Source: Batillaria attramentaria (taxonomy: Eukaryota; Mollusca; Gastropoda; Batillariidae). Taken from it: 64,000 bases of DNA. Below are positions 23,036 to 34,280 of this stretch, one piece after another (positions within the stretch are counted from its first letter, which is position 1; each line of letters begins with the position of its first letter). The translations under genes and the position numbers were made by a program. Below the pieces are notes generated by a model that ran no database searches, was not told the DNA's origin, and saw only the letters and a program-made list of their open reading frames with translations. The stretch lies in NCBI GenBank assembly GCA_018292915.2, contig JACVVK020000165.1:584501-648500 (forward strand). Reading direction: 5' to 3'.

Positions 23036-23564
23036 TTGTTAGTACTACGATGAATGCAGAAATGCACGAATTGAGTCACTGTACGAGAATTTTGCTATAA
23101 TAATTCATTATTATAATTATTATCATTACAGTTAAGTCGCTCGCGATTTCGTTGTTTCAATAGTGTTTTGTGATCGGTCCGCAATGTGGCAATGTTGTAT
23201 TAGTATCTGTATTAGCGCTCGCTGTTGTTACAAATAGTTACCCACTGTCATATGAGTGTCAGTAGGGCACAGTGTTACCGCCAAGTTACACCAAGCATAC
23301 TCGGTGTAACTTGAACACGCTACAAAGTAAGCTGTCTCAGTCTACCGTATGTTCTGTGTAATAATATTATCAACAACCGATAATACATGCATCATGACAA
23401 CTAATACGACCACTTATATTGACGACTGAATGAGTGGTTCAAGTCACTGACATAAAACAAACATGTAGCTATCGTGCCATCGCTACTGACGTAAACTGGG
23501 TCATGATGATTAGCAAGTGTGGGAATTCCCGCTCCCCGAAAAAGTGATCTTTCACAAGAACTTG

Positions 23565-23596
<32 letters not shown>

Positions 23597-24633
23597 TTTG
23601 CGTACAAAAAATAACTGACATGACGCAAATAACCGTAGTTTACATTTCTAAATAATATTGTTGAAGTTGAAAGAATCGCACTCAGTGAGATAGATAAACA
23701 CCAACATAACATTATTACCATTTGTGTAGATGATAATGTGTACGGTTCATGTTGATGATATTCTGTCATCATTTGCATAATTTGCATACTTGTTATCATA
23801 GCCAAATGATTCATGAAGAAATAATATATGTCTATAATTACTGCAGTTGGTTTTCCCAAATGCTGTTCGCTATACCGATTTTTAAAAATATTGCTGTTGT
23901 TGTTTTTGTTTTAGTTTTTAGTTCACAGTTCATTTCATTTTACTCGATTCCTACTGAGTAGATCTGTAGTTGTGTACCGATGGCCTCATTTAAACAAAAT
24001 CATGATTAATGTCTGCATGGATTTATATTTGGCGTGGTGGGGGATTGGCACGTTGACTATACTCGTGTTTGCTGGATTAAGAGCCGTCAAAGAACCGTTA
24101 ATCGCGCCTCTTATTCCCATACAAAACTGGAAAAGGGAAAATAAAACAGCATCCACCCCCCACCCCCCAAACAAACAAACAAACAAACAAACAAACAAAC
24201 AAACAAACAACAGCAACAAACCAACAAAACAAAACAAAACAAAGCAAAAACAAAACAACAAGAACACAAACAAACAACCAAAAAACCAACAACAAACAAA
24301 CAAACAAACAAACAAACAAACAAACAAACGAAAAATAAAAGGAAAAAATATCAACCACCACCACCACCACCAAGAACAACAACAAGCCGCTTCTTCAATA
24401 CATGTACTACATTCCACACAGTATTAGTCGCCACACTGTTGGGGGAGCCGGGGTGGTCGAATGGTAGAGCGTTGGACTTCTAATGCTCAGGTCGTGAGTT
24501 CGATCCCGGCTAGGGCCAAATATTTGTGCTGGCTTTCTCATCGTTGCCCCGTCTTTGATATCACCCTATGTGGTGGAAAAGGACGTTAAAACACAAACAC
24601 CCACCCCCACCCCGCCACACTGTTGTATTTCAG
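22634..24633. other. Intron 0 of copy B
   Basis: 2.0 kb, shorter than in A. ATT repeats, (GT)n (about 22968-23034), CT run, CAAA low complexity (24150-24375) and a SINE that ends 12 nt of target-site duplication before the TATTTCAG acceptor. Confidence 0.5.
24442..24614 (+). mobile_element. tRNA-derived SINE next to the coding-exon-1 acceptor of copy B
   Basis: tRNA-like head with A box (GGTGGTCGAATGG) and B box (GAGTTCGATCCCGG), then a shared body (TTTGTGCTGGC, ATCGTTGCCCCGTC) and a tail ending GTGGAAAAGGACGTTAAA. Flanked by a 12-nt duplication GCCACACTGTTG. Unit 1 has the empty site (11230-11241). Confidence 0.9.
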
Positions 24634-24638
24634 ACATC

Positions 24639-25802
24639 ATGCGACGACAGGGCCCCCCACCCCCGGGCAGTCGGGCACTGTGTTACAAGTGTGGACAGCC
24701 CGGTCATATCGCCAGGAACTGTCCCCTTGTCCGGTGCAATAGATGTCAGCAGCTGGGACACGTAGCAAGGAACTGTCCCGGTCCACACAGTTCTCAGCGC
24801 CCACAGTCTGGTCACGTGACAGGCGCCAGTCAAAACCCGGGACAAGGTGTTGGTCATTCTCAGCCTCACAGCTCTACACGGACAGTACAAGGTGTTGGTA
24901 CATGTCAACAATACGCGAGATATCCTCAGCCTCAGGGCTCTATGCAGACAGCACAAGGCACAAGTCAGCCTCAGGGCTCTATACAGACAGCACAAGGCAC
25001 AAGTCAGCCTCGGGGTTCTATACAAACACCAGGCACAAGTCAGCCTCAGACATCGGTAGATATGGCCGAAAACCTCTGGCTTCAGTCTGTACATGACTGG
25101 TACCCCAATCTCCACAACCAAACCTACTTCCTCCCTCCGCTTCACTTCAACAGAGTGCAGCACGACGTACAGACGGTATCCGGACTGCCGGTACTAGTTC
25201 CACAGGAAGCATCAGATCAGGCCGGCCAGGTGCCCGTTAACGTTCCCAGTGGACCACCCCCTCAGTCTAACCCCCCACCCCTTGCATCACGAGTGTATCA
25301 GCCAGTTCCCCCTGGTGACCCGCTACCCCCGGTCCAAGACAGTGATGTGAGGGACGATCGCGCGCTGCAGCAGGTGCTTCAACGTCTGCAGCAAGTGGCG
25401 GAGAGGAGGCAGGAGGTCATGATGGTACTGTCCCAGTTACAGTTCAGGAAATACCTCGACAACCAAGTCGATCCAATCTCTGCCGCAGCTACCCGCCTGC
25501 TCCCTCGACCAACCACGCTGGGTAATCCGGACGGTGACTTTGATGTGTTGATAATAAGCCGCCGGTATGGTCTGATAGTAGGGGAAGTGAAATCAGTGGG
25601 ATACAACCCCCAGCTCACCACGGACCAGGCGGTGGAGGCCAAAGTACAGAGGGCTGTTAAGCAACTGAACACAGCTCACAATCTGTTGGGACGTCTTGTG
25701 TCAGACTTGGGGCCCATCAACATCACGAAGATACTGATGTTACCCAACGTGACGACAGCACAGCTGGTACAGGCTATCGACACAAACCCCCAGGTCCAGC
25801 AG
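24639..25802 (+). CDS. Copy B exon 1
   Basis: 388 codons. Knuckles CYKCGQPGHIARNC and CNRCQQLGHVARNC. One 15-residue GVGHSQPHSSTRTVQ unit and three 13-residue QGSIQTAQGTSQP-type units. Nuclease-like motif GDFDVLIISRRYGLIVGEVK. The open frame extends 28 codons upstream into the SINE and intron. ATG 24639 is chosen because it lies at the position used by all copies, just after the acceptor. Confidence 0.8.
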
Positions 25803-27567
25803 GTGATCTCTCTCTCTCTCTCTTTGTTTCTGCACACGCATTGGTACAAATTCCGTAGGAGTAACATGTTCTTTGGTTTCTGTGTTTAATAGCTTTGCCA
25901 AAGACGATAGATCCACAAGAACATAGCGGATCTAGTTTCATGGTTTTGAATACGTACGTCAGATAATGACGTAAATGACACAACCCTGAACATAATGACG
26001 TTGGTCGTGACGTGTGCAGTTACTGGTCGGAGTTGTAAAAGAGATCGTTTGGTTATTGTCGTGTTTGGAAATGAGTGGAAAGCCCATTATAACTTGTGAT
26101 TCTTCTGATAAAACATGTTTCGTGCCTCTTGAAACTTATACAGATGTGAGTAACTTACTGAGTAAGTAATTTCTCTCTCGTCTGTCGTATTCGTAGTCAG
26201 TTACTAACGTAGACCACGAAGTTGCGAAGTATCTTAACAGTAGAGAGCGGTCATGGACTACAAGATGCTTGGTGTATGCAGACACGTAACACAACATGCA
26301 GCTATCCGCAGCACCCTATACCGGGCCCTCATTGGTTGAATCGTTCACTTCCTACTTCCGGCAGTGGGCAGACGACATTTTATGTATCTCGGTTCGCAAG
26401 GACATCGGACATACTGCTTGTTTGACGCGAAACACTTACGCTTTCCAGAGGATGCGAATACCTACTAAGACTATATTGCTTGTGGCAAGCTGCAAAACTG
26501 GGTTAAATCCTAGATCAGCGGCGCAAATTCCCAGTGCCAAATGGACTGAAAATTTTCATGCCAAAAGTGTCCTCATGCATTCCGGAGCACGAATAAAACA
26601 TGTTTGAGCGAAAAAAATAAAAAATTTTCCCCGACATTTTAAAGATTTTTTCCCACATCTGCACCCACCTCCATTTGTTTTACACACATCTGCAGCCGTC
26701 TCCATCTGTTTCTGAACCTGCTTCCGTTCATCACTCCTGCTTTTGCTTCAGATCCTACTACATGTATCACGCCGAAATTGCATGTTTTTGGAAATTCTTT
26801 GTCGCTTTCACACCGACACGGCGTTGAACAAATGGAGGTGGGTGCAGATGTGGGGAAAAAATCTAAAAAATGTCGGGGGGGGGGGGGGGGGGGCAATCAT
26901 TAACATAGTGACCACTGAATTAATAATAAGAATAAGAAAAAATGTTTGTATGGCACATTTCTTTAAATAAAACTCAATGCACACACACACACATTAAAAA
27001 TTTTTACAACAAAGGACAGAAATACACTGGTGAAACTGACTAGTTAGGCTAGTTATTTATCATATGGCCTCAATTAAATCTGCCAGCCAGTTACAGAGCA
27101 CTCAACACAACAGTGTCCAAAAATAGTGTTTACAAAAGAAAACACACAGTGAATGAATGCGAGTATAGATGCTACAGGTGTAAGGTTTCAAGAAATGCCT
27201 GCACTGAAAAACAAAACAAAACAACTTGCTAAAACATGACAAATTTGCGGATATGTGCTGGATCTACATGGTAATTTGACATACCGAGCTTATAGAAACA
27301 TATTGAACACATACATGTACATCTATCAGTGGACCGTGTGTACATGTACATGCGGTTTTAATGTCACAACACTGCCGGACTATTCCTGCATGACTGGCAC
27401 TCGTAAACATCCAATGTACAAGTAGCATCACACCTGTAGCAGACGACCGGAAGTACTGTCTGACCCACGTGATCTGAACAACCAATGAGGGCCCGGTATA
27501 GGGTGCTGCAGATAGCTGCATGTCGTAACACATTGACTGGGACGAGTCAGGAAAGGTAACCCACGAA

Positions 27568-27640
<73 letters not shown>

Positions 27641-28624
27641 CCAGGACCTCTGTCAATGTGTGGGAGCAACAGATACAGCTGCCGCTGTGGCCCGCTGTCT
27701 TTGTGCCGACAGTTCCGAGTGGTGGGAACGAAGTGTGACAGACCACGGCCAGGACACAAACATGACAAACGATATCTATGAGAGACTGGTCGCCAGGTGG
27801 GTGGACAGCACTTTTCCTGTAAATGATCATTAAAAGATTATCAGTTTCAAAGGATGGGAGACAACTATTCTCTCTCTCTCTCTCTCTTGTTGTTGATGTA
27901 CAGACGCGCAAGCTATTTTTTTTTTAATGAGTACATCCGGGATCTGACCAAATATAGATTATGCGTCAACTATTTGGGACGGTTGTGGTGAACTTCATCT
28001 TAGAAAAGTAATTCCCTGTACCGACGCGGCATTAAGCTTGTCCTTTCCGACCCCACTCTCACCACGGATGAAAAGCTCACGATGCTATCTACCATTAGGA
28101 AAACATTTGGCCCTCAACAAATGCCTGATGATGCATAAAGTACTTAAAGGGAAAGCCCCTTCCTACTTGTCAAAACTCTTCAGGCCCAGTGACACCCGAT
28201 ACAGCACCTCGAAGAATAGTCTTTTCGTCATACGTCCACGTCTAGACTTGTTCAAGTCTAGTCTCTCCTATTCTGGTGCATTCATCTGGAACTCGCTACC
28301 ACCTGAGGTCGGACTAATTAATATTTTCTCAAGATTCAATGTTCAAGTGTGTAAGACTTTTCTGACTAATTAATAATTTCTCAAGGTTCAAGGTTCACGT
28401 TCGTCAATATTATTCTCGTTTATCACTGAAAAAAAAACAAAAAAAACCGAAAACAACAACAACAGTTTTTCCCTTACTGTGTTTTTAGTTCCTAGAATTT
28501 CTATGTGTATTTGTCGCATTTGAATTGACAACTTTCTCATTGTTTACATAAGCATTGTCGCTGTAATGTTCGTCACATGCGCTGCAAACCGTGCAAGCGC
28601 TGGTCAGTCCGCGCGTGCACGAGC

Positions 28625-28680
<56 letters not shown>

Positions 28681-28919
28681 CCTGACACGTCCGACTGTCA
28701 CTGTTTCAGGTTCTGTGGCCCCGCCACCTCTATAGAGGTTCCGACTGTAACCACCCCAAGGCGCTGTATGGAGCTGAGAACTGAGACAGAGGCCATCGCC
28801 CACACGGGTCTCAGAATGGCCGTGTTGACCTTATTCCCTGATCAGGTGGCGCTGGTCAACAGACCCGAGCCACAGCAGGACTTGGTGCTACTTTGGGGCC
28901 CCCCAGGTATTGGAGTGGG

Positions 28920-28981
<62 letters not shown>

Positions 28982-30597
28982 ACATATATATACGTGTTGG
29001 AAGCAAACATTTACACAATTACAAAAAGAGAAACTGAGTAGTAGTAGTAGTAGTAGCAGAGGTAGTAGCAGTAGTAGTATTAATGGTGGTGGCAGTTGTA
29101 GTAGTGGTGGTGGTGGTACACTGTAGAAGAAGTAGTTGTAGTGGTAGCTGTAGTAGTAGTAATAGTTGTAGTACTGGTGATAATAGTTGTAGTAGTTGTG
29201 GTGGTGGCACACTGTAGAAGAAGTAGTTGTAGTGGTAGCTGTAGTAGTAGTAATAGTTGTAGTACTGGTGATAATAGTTGTAGTAGTGGTGGCGGTGGTG
29301 GTACACTGTAGTAGAAGTAGTTGTAGTAATAGTAGTAGTGGTAGCTGTAGTAGTAGTAAGAGTTGTAGTACTGGTGATAGTAGTTGTAGTAGTGGTGGCG
29401 GTGTTGGTACACTGTAGAAGAAGTAGTTGTAGTAGTAGTACTAGTGGTAGCTGTAGTAGTAGTAATAGTTGTAGTACTGGTGATAGTAGTTGTAGTAGGG
29501 ATGGTGGTGGTGGTGGTGATGGCTCACTGTAGATTTTGTAGTAGTAGTGGTAGTGGTGGAGGTACACTGTAAGGGAAGTAGTAGTAGTAGTAGTAGTGGT
29601 GGTGGTGGTACACCGTAGTAGAAGTAATTAGTTGTAGTAGTAGTTGCTGTGGTACTGGTGGTGTAGCAGTAGTAGTTGTAGGAGATATTGTTGTGGTAGT
29701 AGTAGTGGCGTTGGTACACAGTAGTAGAAGTAATTAGTAGCAGTTGTAGTAGTAGTTGTTGTAGTAGTGAATGTTGTAGTAGTAGTAATGGTCACTCACT
29801 CACTCACTCTCGCCTTTTGCCCCTTCTGGGCATAGGCCGCCGACAAGGGTTCTTCAGGCCTCTCGGTCCTGGGCCAGTCTCTCCAGCTGTCCCCAGCTGT
29901 ATACTTTCTCCAGCTGGAGATCCATCCTCTCCCAGGCCCTTTTATTGGCGTTTCTGTAACAAGGCTAATTTTTACGGGACTGGGTTGTTAGCCCAATGCA
30001 TAACCCCCAACCTGGAGGACCAGTGGACCGCGCTTTGTCAGGTCTCTACCCTTTGACCTGTCCGGCTTGGGTGGCCCTACCAGGAGAATAAGTAGTAATG
30101 GTAGTACATGTATTAATATCAATAATTAATATCAAGTACTATGTGGAAACTGTAAAACTAAACCGCTGTACAAACAGAATGTTGTGGTAAACCTCCCTCC
30201 TTCCACACAGGCACCGGAAAAACGGTCGTGCTGACACTAAAGGGCATGCAGTGGTGGCAGCGGGGAAAAGACGTTCACTTGTTGAGTTCACACCGTGAGA
30301 GTCGTGCCGTCATCATACTTATGGAGCAACAGCTGCTGCACGCCTCGGGGGGTGGTCCAACAGCAACACCAGCAGCCGCCCAACACGGCTTTGTCTCAAC
30401 TGCCCTCATACACGCCTTAAAGGTTGCCGTCACAGCAACACCAGCAGCCGCCCCACGCGTCCACCGCCATATGTACAACTTTAACAACGAGACAGACGTG
30501 GAGACCGCTGTCAACGAACTGGCGGCAGCCGCGAATAATGGAGAACTTTACATCATCGCCGATGAGGCATTTCATTAGTAAGTTGTACTGTGATGAC

Positions 30598-30671
<74 letters not shown>

Positions 30672-31946
30672 CGCACGCTCACACACATGCACGCATCCAT
30701 ACAGAGCGGGAGAGAGAAAGAGCATAAAGAGAGAAGATGTTTACCTACTGATGACGACAAATACTGTGTTATGACGTCACACATGACCAAGGACAGAGCA
30801 AAGCCAAAATAACGTCATTAACAGCCACCTAAAACCGACAAGTATGACGTCACTGCCAACACCCTGACTGACTGTCTCCCTCTCCATTCTCTGTAACAGT
30901 GACTGGTACAACCCTAGCGGCAGGTTCTCCGAGTTCGTCACTCACCTGTCAAACCGTGTTCCCTCCCTACACCTGTGGGCAGCGGCAGTGGACCGTGTCC
31001 GGGTACCGCCGTGTGTTTCTGTGGAAACCCTCACCCGCCCACTTCGCTGTCCTCCCGCAGTTGTCCAAGAAATAGAGAAGTCAGGTGATATTGATGGTCA
31101 GAAAGTCCTGGGGTACAGCAGCAGCGCCACCCCCGCCCCGATAGACGGCCCCGGGGTCAGGAGGTTACAGCACGGGACAGGGACACTGGAGTCTGGTGTC
31201 TTCACACTATTACCTGGTCACACAGGGTACCGGCCAGAGAAGTGTGAACGTTGTGCGGACAACATCGTCAACTTACTGGTGGAGCTGCGGGTGGGTCAGT
31301 CGGGTATGTGTCACGTGTACCACTCACTCACTCGTTCACTCACGCACTCACTCACTCACTCACTCACCGAGTTTAGATCTGTCCTGCTCGCTCGTTCCCT
31401 TTCATTCGTTCATTCATTCACTCACTCACTCTATCGCTCTCTTGCTCGATTTTCTCTCGCTCACTCACTTTCCACACAGATAACCGTTTGTTGTTTGCAT
31501 GACGTCATCGCTCACACACTCGCTAGCGTTAGGTCGGTTGACACGACTACGACAACTACACCACCACCACCACTACCAGCAGACGATGTGTATAAGCCGT
31601 TGTTGTGGTTGTCGTGTCACCAGGTCATGACCTGCAGTACCGGGACACCGTCATCCTGTGTCGTGAACCACGTGACAACCTACCTATGGTCAGCAGACTC
31701 CGTGCGCGCGGCCTGCCCGTACAGGTGGTGACGTCACGTGATGATGAAGCTGCCATCAGGGACCTGGCTGTCACCATGAACGACACGATCATGGTGACAG
31801 ACAGGTGGGTTGTGACAGGGCTCGAGAGGCGAGTCGTTGTTGTCGTGGGGGAATGGGGGGGTGGTGATGCTATACATGCTACAGACAGACTGAGATCCAT
31901 GTCCCGCTCTACATCACTCGTTGTACATGTTGGTGATCTTGCTTGA
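24639..31946 (+). CDS. Copy B: CCHC zinc knuckle, NERD-like nuclease and SF1-like helicase protein (gene span)
   Basis: Exons 24639-25802, 26020-26145, 26197-26271, 27645-27796, 28710-28906, 30211-30577, 30900-31303 and 31624-31946 sum to 2808 nt, or 935 residues and stop, with every junction phase consistent. Domain order is as in copy C. A 1-nt insertion near 31940 relative to A and C makes the product end at GDLA, without the roughly 27-residue acidic tail. Intron 3 carries a 1.23-kb transposon only 22 nt after the donor. No other lesion was found. Confidence 0.7.
26020..26145 (+). CDS. Copy B exon 2
   Basis: 42 codons, phase 0-0, open: LLVGVVKEIVWLLSCLEM through CDSSDKTCFVPLETYTD, donor GAT|GTGAGT. 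No known motif. Confidence 0.65.
26197..26271 (+). CDS. Copy B exon 3
   Basis: 25 codons, SVTNVDHEVAKYLNSRERSW then TTRCL. Acceptor TTCGTAG, donor TTG|GTGTAT. The phase 0-0 fit and the following stop in the same frame (TAA 15 nt after the donor) decide this 3' border. Confidence 0.55.
26294..27523. mobile_element. Non-autonomous TIR DNA transposon in intron 3 of copy B
   Basis: 45-nt terminal inverted repeats (26294-26338 and 27479-27523) differ at one position and begin ACATGCAGCTATC. A perfect 9-nt target duplication CGTAACACA (26285-26293 and 27524-27532) frames it. Units 1 and 3 have the empty site. 9-nt duplications and long TIRs suit Mutator-like elements, but the superfamily is uncertain. 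No transposase frame is present. A nested palindromic insert is at 26629-26878. Confidence 0.85.
26629..26878. repeat. Nested palindromic element inside the intron 3 transposon
   Basis: Inverted arms of about 52 nt (26629-26680 and 26826-26878), starting CCCCGACATTTT and ending CCACCTCCATTTGTT. The interior is about 145 nt. It looks like a separate MITE. A G run follows it. Confidence 0.75.
27571..27639. repeat. (GT)n tract touching the exon 4 acceptor of copy B
   Basis: About 34 GT units ending 5 nt before the CCAG acceptor. The equivalents are about 13008-13059 in A and 45561-45629 in C. Confidence 0.9.
27645..27796 (+). CDS. Copy B exon 4
   Basis: 152 nt, phase 0 to 2. DLCQCVGATDTAAAVARCLC through ERSVTDHGQDTNMTNDIYER and LVA. 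The frame is fixed by the phase 2 start of exon 5; a Cys-rich alternative frame was rejected. Confidence 0.7.
27905..28373 (+). pseudogene. LINE RT C-terminal fragment, intron 4 of copy B
   Basis: Same fragment as in A and C, including the LALNKCLMMHKVLKGKAPSY block and GAFIWNSLPPEV. Near-identity to the C copy (45905-46366) shows recent duplication or conversion. Confidence 0.8.
28710..28906 (+). CDS. Copy B exon 5
   Basis: 197 nt. FCGPATSIEVP, LTLFPDQVALVNR, then LVLLWGPP-G at the donor CCAG|GTATTG, splitting Walker A. Confidence 0.75.
28921..28977. repeat. (TA)n microsatellite, intron 5 of copy B
   Basis: About 28 TA units right after the exon 5 donor. The matching place in A holds a CT/TA run; C lacks it. 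Confidence 0.9.
29035..29790. repeat. GTA/GTG trinucleotide satellite in intron 5 of copy B
   Basis: Same array as 14476-15615, with fewer units and an unrelated insert directly after it. Confidence 0.9.
29793..30092. mobile_element. Unit-2-specific insert in intron 5
   Basis: About 300 nt of non-repetitive sequence, beginning with CACT repeats and ending GGCTTGGGTGGCCCTACCAG. It is absent from units 1 and 3. The ending resembles retroelement 3' regions seen in invertebrates, but the family is not identified. Confidence 0.5.
30211..30577 (+). CDS. Copy B exon 6
   Basis: 367 nt from GTGKTVVL to IADEAFHY (last codon split). One SGGGPTATPAAA unit, plus the QHGFVSTALIHALKVAVTA segment shared with A. 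Confidence 0.75.
30900..31303 (+). CDS. Copy B exon 7
   Basis: 404 nt. DWYNPSGRFSEFV, LHLWAAAVDRVRVPP, LTRPLRCPPAV and ERCADNIVNLLVELRVGQS. Donor CGG|GTATGT. Confidence 0.75.
31624..31946 (+). CDS. Copy B exon 8, shortened C-terminus
   Basis: Starts HDLQYRDTVILC after the CACCAG acceptor. Carries VTGLERRVVVVVGEW and SRSTSLVVHVGDLA then TGA. One extra base before the (GAT)n acidic-tail region moves that tail out of frame. Confidence 0.7.
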
Positions 31947-32494
31947 TCCCTCCAGCCCTGTCACTAGTCATGATGATGATGATGATGATGATGCACAACC
32001 CAAACACGCTTAATCCCTCCCTCCCTCCCCTCCCCGCTCCACCCTTTCCCGTTTCCCTCCCGACCGTTTTGACCGTTAAAGTTGTCGTTGTCGTAGTTCC
32101 TCACAACATTCACTCTGTATTCTGCTCTAGTCTGACCCCCCTCGTGACGCGCTAAACATCCGCGCCGGTTTCGCCATTCTAACGGTCCTCGTCGTGACGT
32201 CATAGTGACTTTGGGACAGGTAAACATGGTGTAGTTGACGCTCCGCTGATGGAGATCTGATTGTCAAATAATATTTACATCAGGCCTGTGTTACCAACAC
32301 GTGTTACTTTTTGTGACGTTATTTTCTAGCGACCACCAATTTGTGACGTCACTCTAGGAAAAAGTAATGAAATGACGTAATTCGTGCAGAGGGAAACAGC
32401 ACAGACTGGTAACAAAGATCGTACTGACAGTATTACTTTCAAAGGAGTTTGTACAGCCCGTTTTCTATTACGTCACCACTCTATCCGCTCCGCT

Positions 32495-32562
<68 letters not shown>

Positions 32563-33161
32563 TAGTTTGACTTGTAACGAATCCTCCTTAGATACCGTGT
32601 ACATACCAAGGGAGAAAATCTCCGGAGTTACCGCTTCCTACCGCCAGTATTTCCGGCCTGTGTAGTGCTGAATCAAATATTGACCCATACAGTTAGTGAA
32701 TAGAATGTGTTTGTTACGGCATCCATCATCCTCATCTTTACCATCGTCATCAACAGCAGCTTCATCGTCATCAGCAGCAACTGATGTCATACCTAGTGAC
32801 AATGCCACTGACTGTTAAAACATCAGATATCAAGGACATGTTGAATAAGGTTGTGGAAGATCAGTATAACAACATTGAGAAACTATAAGCCTGTTAGAAC
32901 CAAATACTGTAGACAAAACTTTAGTCAGATTAAAACTACACTGTCTTACAGGGAGAGTTGAGTAGGAAACTGACACAGACGTCAATCACAGGGTAAAAAC
33001 AAAATGGCGAATAACGAATGACTTAAAGATGGTCCGTGGAAACAGACTAGGTTGATAGGAAGATGGTTCGTGGAGAGAAACACGTGACCACAGCAGTACC
33101 GACTTTGTGATTTGTTGTCAAAGCTAAGTTTTTGAAAACAACCGGCACTATGCTTGTGTTA
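31947..33161. other. 3' flank of copy B, first part
   Basis: Matches 17513-18669 of unit 1. (GT)n at 32501-32558 and a CATCATC-type run near 32725. No gene. Confidence 0.5.
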
Positions 33162-33215
33162 TTGGCTCCCTTGTGTAACAATGGGAGTCTATGTAATAAC
33201 CCTCCGTCGTCTGTC

Positions 33216-33274
<59 letters not shown>

Positions 33275-34280
33275 AGAAAACTTTAACGTTGTCGTTTTCT
33301 CAGAAACTACAAACAGCAGAGACACCAAACTTGGCATGCTGATAGACAACCATAAGACCTTTCAAAACATATCATTTTGAATGACCTTGACTCAAGGTCA
33401 AGGTCACTAACGCTGTCTGTTTGAAAATTTTACATTGGCATTTTCACGGAATCTACAAAGACCAGAGGTTTGAAACTTTGCATGATGATAGACATTGATA
33501 AGAACTTTACATTTATGCATGTATTCAATGGCCTTGTGTCAAGGTCAAGGCCATACAAGCTATTTTTGTGAAACCTTAACATTGGCATTTTCTCAGAAAT
33601 AACAAACAGCAGAGGCGCCAAACTTGGCGTGCTGATAGACAGTGAAAAGACCTATGCAAACAAACCATTTTAAATGACCTTGACCCAAGGTCAAGGTCAT
33701 TAAAGCAGTCTGTCTGGAAATTTTTACATTTGCATTTTTTTGGAATCTAGAAGAACCAGAAGCATCAAACTTTGCATGATGATAGACATTGGCAACACCT
33801 TCACTGACATACCTGTGTTCAATGACTTTTAGTCAAGGTCAAGGCCATGCAGGCTGTTTTTGGGAGACTTTAACCTTGGCATTTTTTCTGAAACAACAAA
33901 CAGTTGAGGCACCAAACAAGGCATGATGATAGACCGCAATGAGACCTACCTTTTTGAATGACCTTGACTGAAGGTCAAGGTCATTAAAGCTGTCTGTTGT
34001 GAATTTTAACATTACCGTTTTCAGAGGAACTACAAATACTAGAGGCGTCAAACTTGGCATAATAATAGACATTGATGTGATCTCATTTTAATGACCTTGA
34101 CCCAAGGTCAAGGCCATACAAACTGTTTGGGGGAAAATTGTAATATTGCCAGGAACTCGGAACGCCAGAGACACTTTACTTGCCATGATGATAGATAGTG
34201 ATAAGAGCTTTACAAACATACACTTGTGAATGACCTTGACCCTTGTCACAAGGGAGCCATGGAGGCTTTTGCCTCTCTAG
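33162..34280. mobile_element. Helitron-like non-autonomous element with tandem core
   Basis: Unit 1 has the uninterrupted site (GTGTTA|TTATGAG, 18669/18670). The insert sits between A and T without target duplication. It ends in a short hairpin (GAGGC-TTTT-GCCTC) followed by TCTAG, which matches the Helitron CTRR end. It begins TTGGCTCCCTTGTG, whose inverse lies near the 3' end. Inside are a (GT)n tract (33219-33271) and seven 135-150-nt repeats, each with a TGACCTTGA...AAGGTCA inverted motif. This layout resembles bivalve pearl and fly SGM/DINE elements. Confidence 0.75.

Noticed and set aside
24442..24515. tRNA gene
   Set aside because: The cloverleaf is imperfect, the sequence is fused to a conserved non-tRNA body, and six near-identical copies with target duplications are in the window. 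It is a SINE head.
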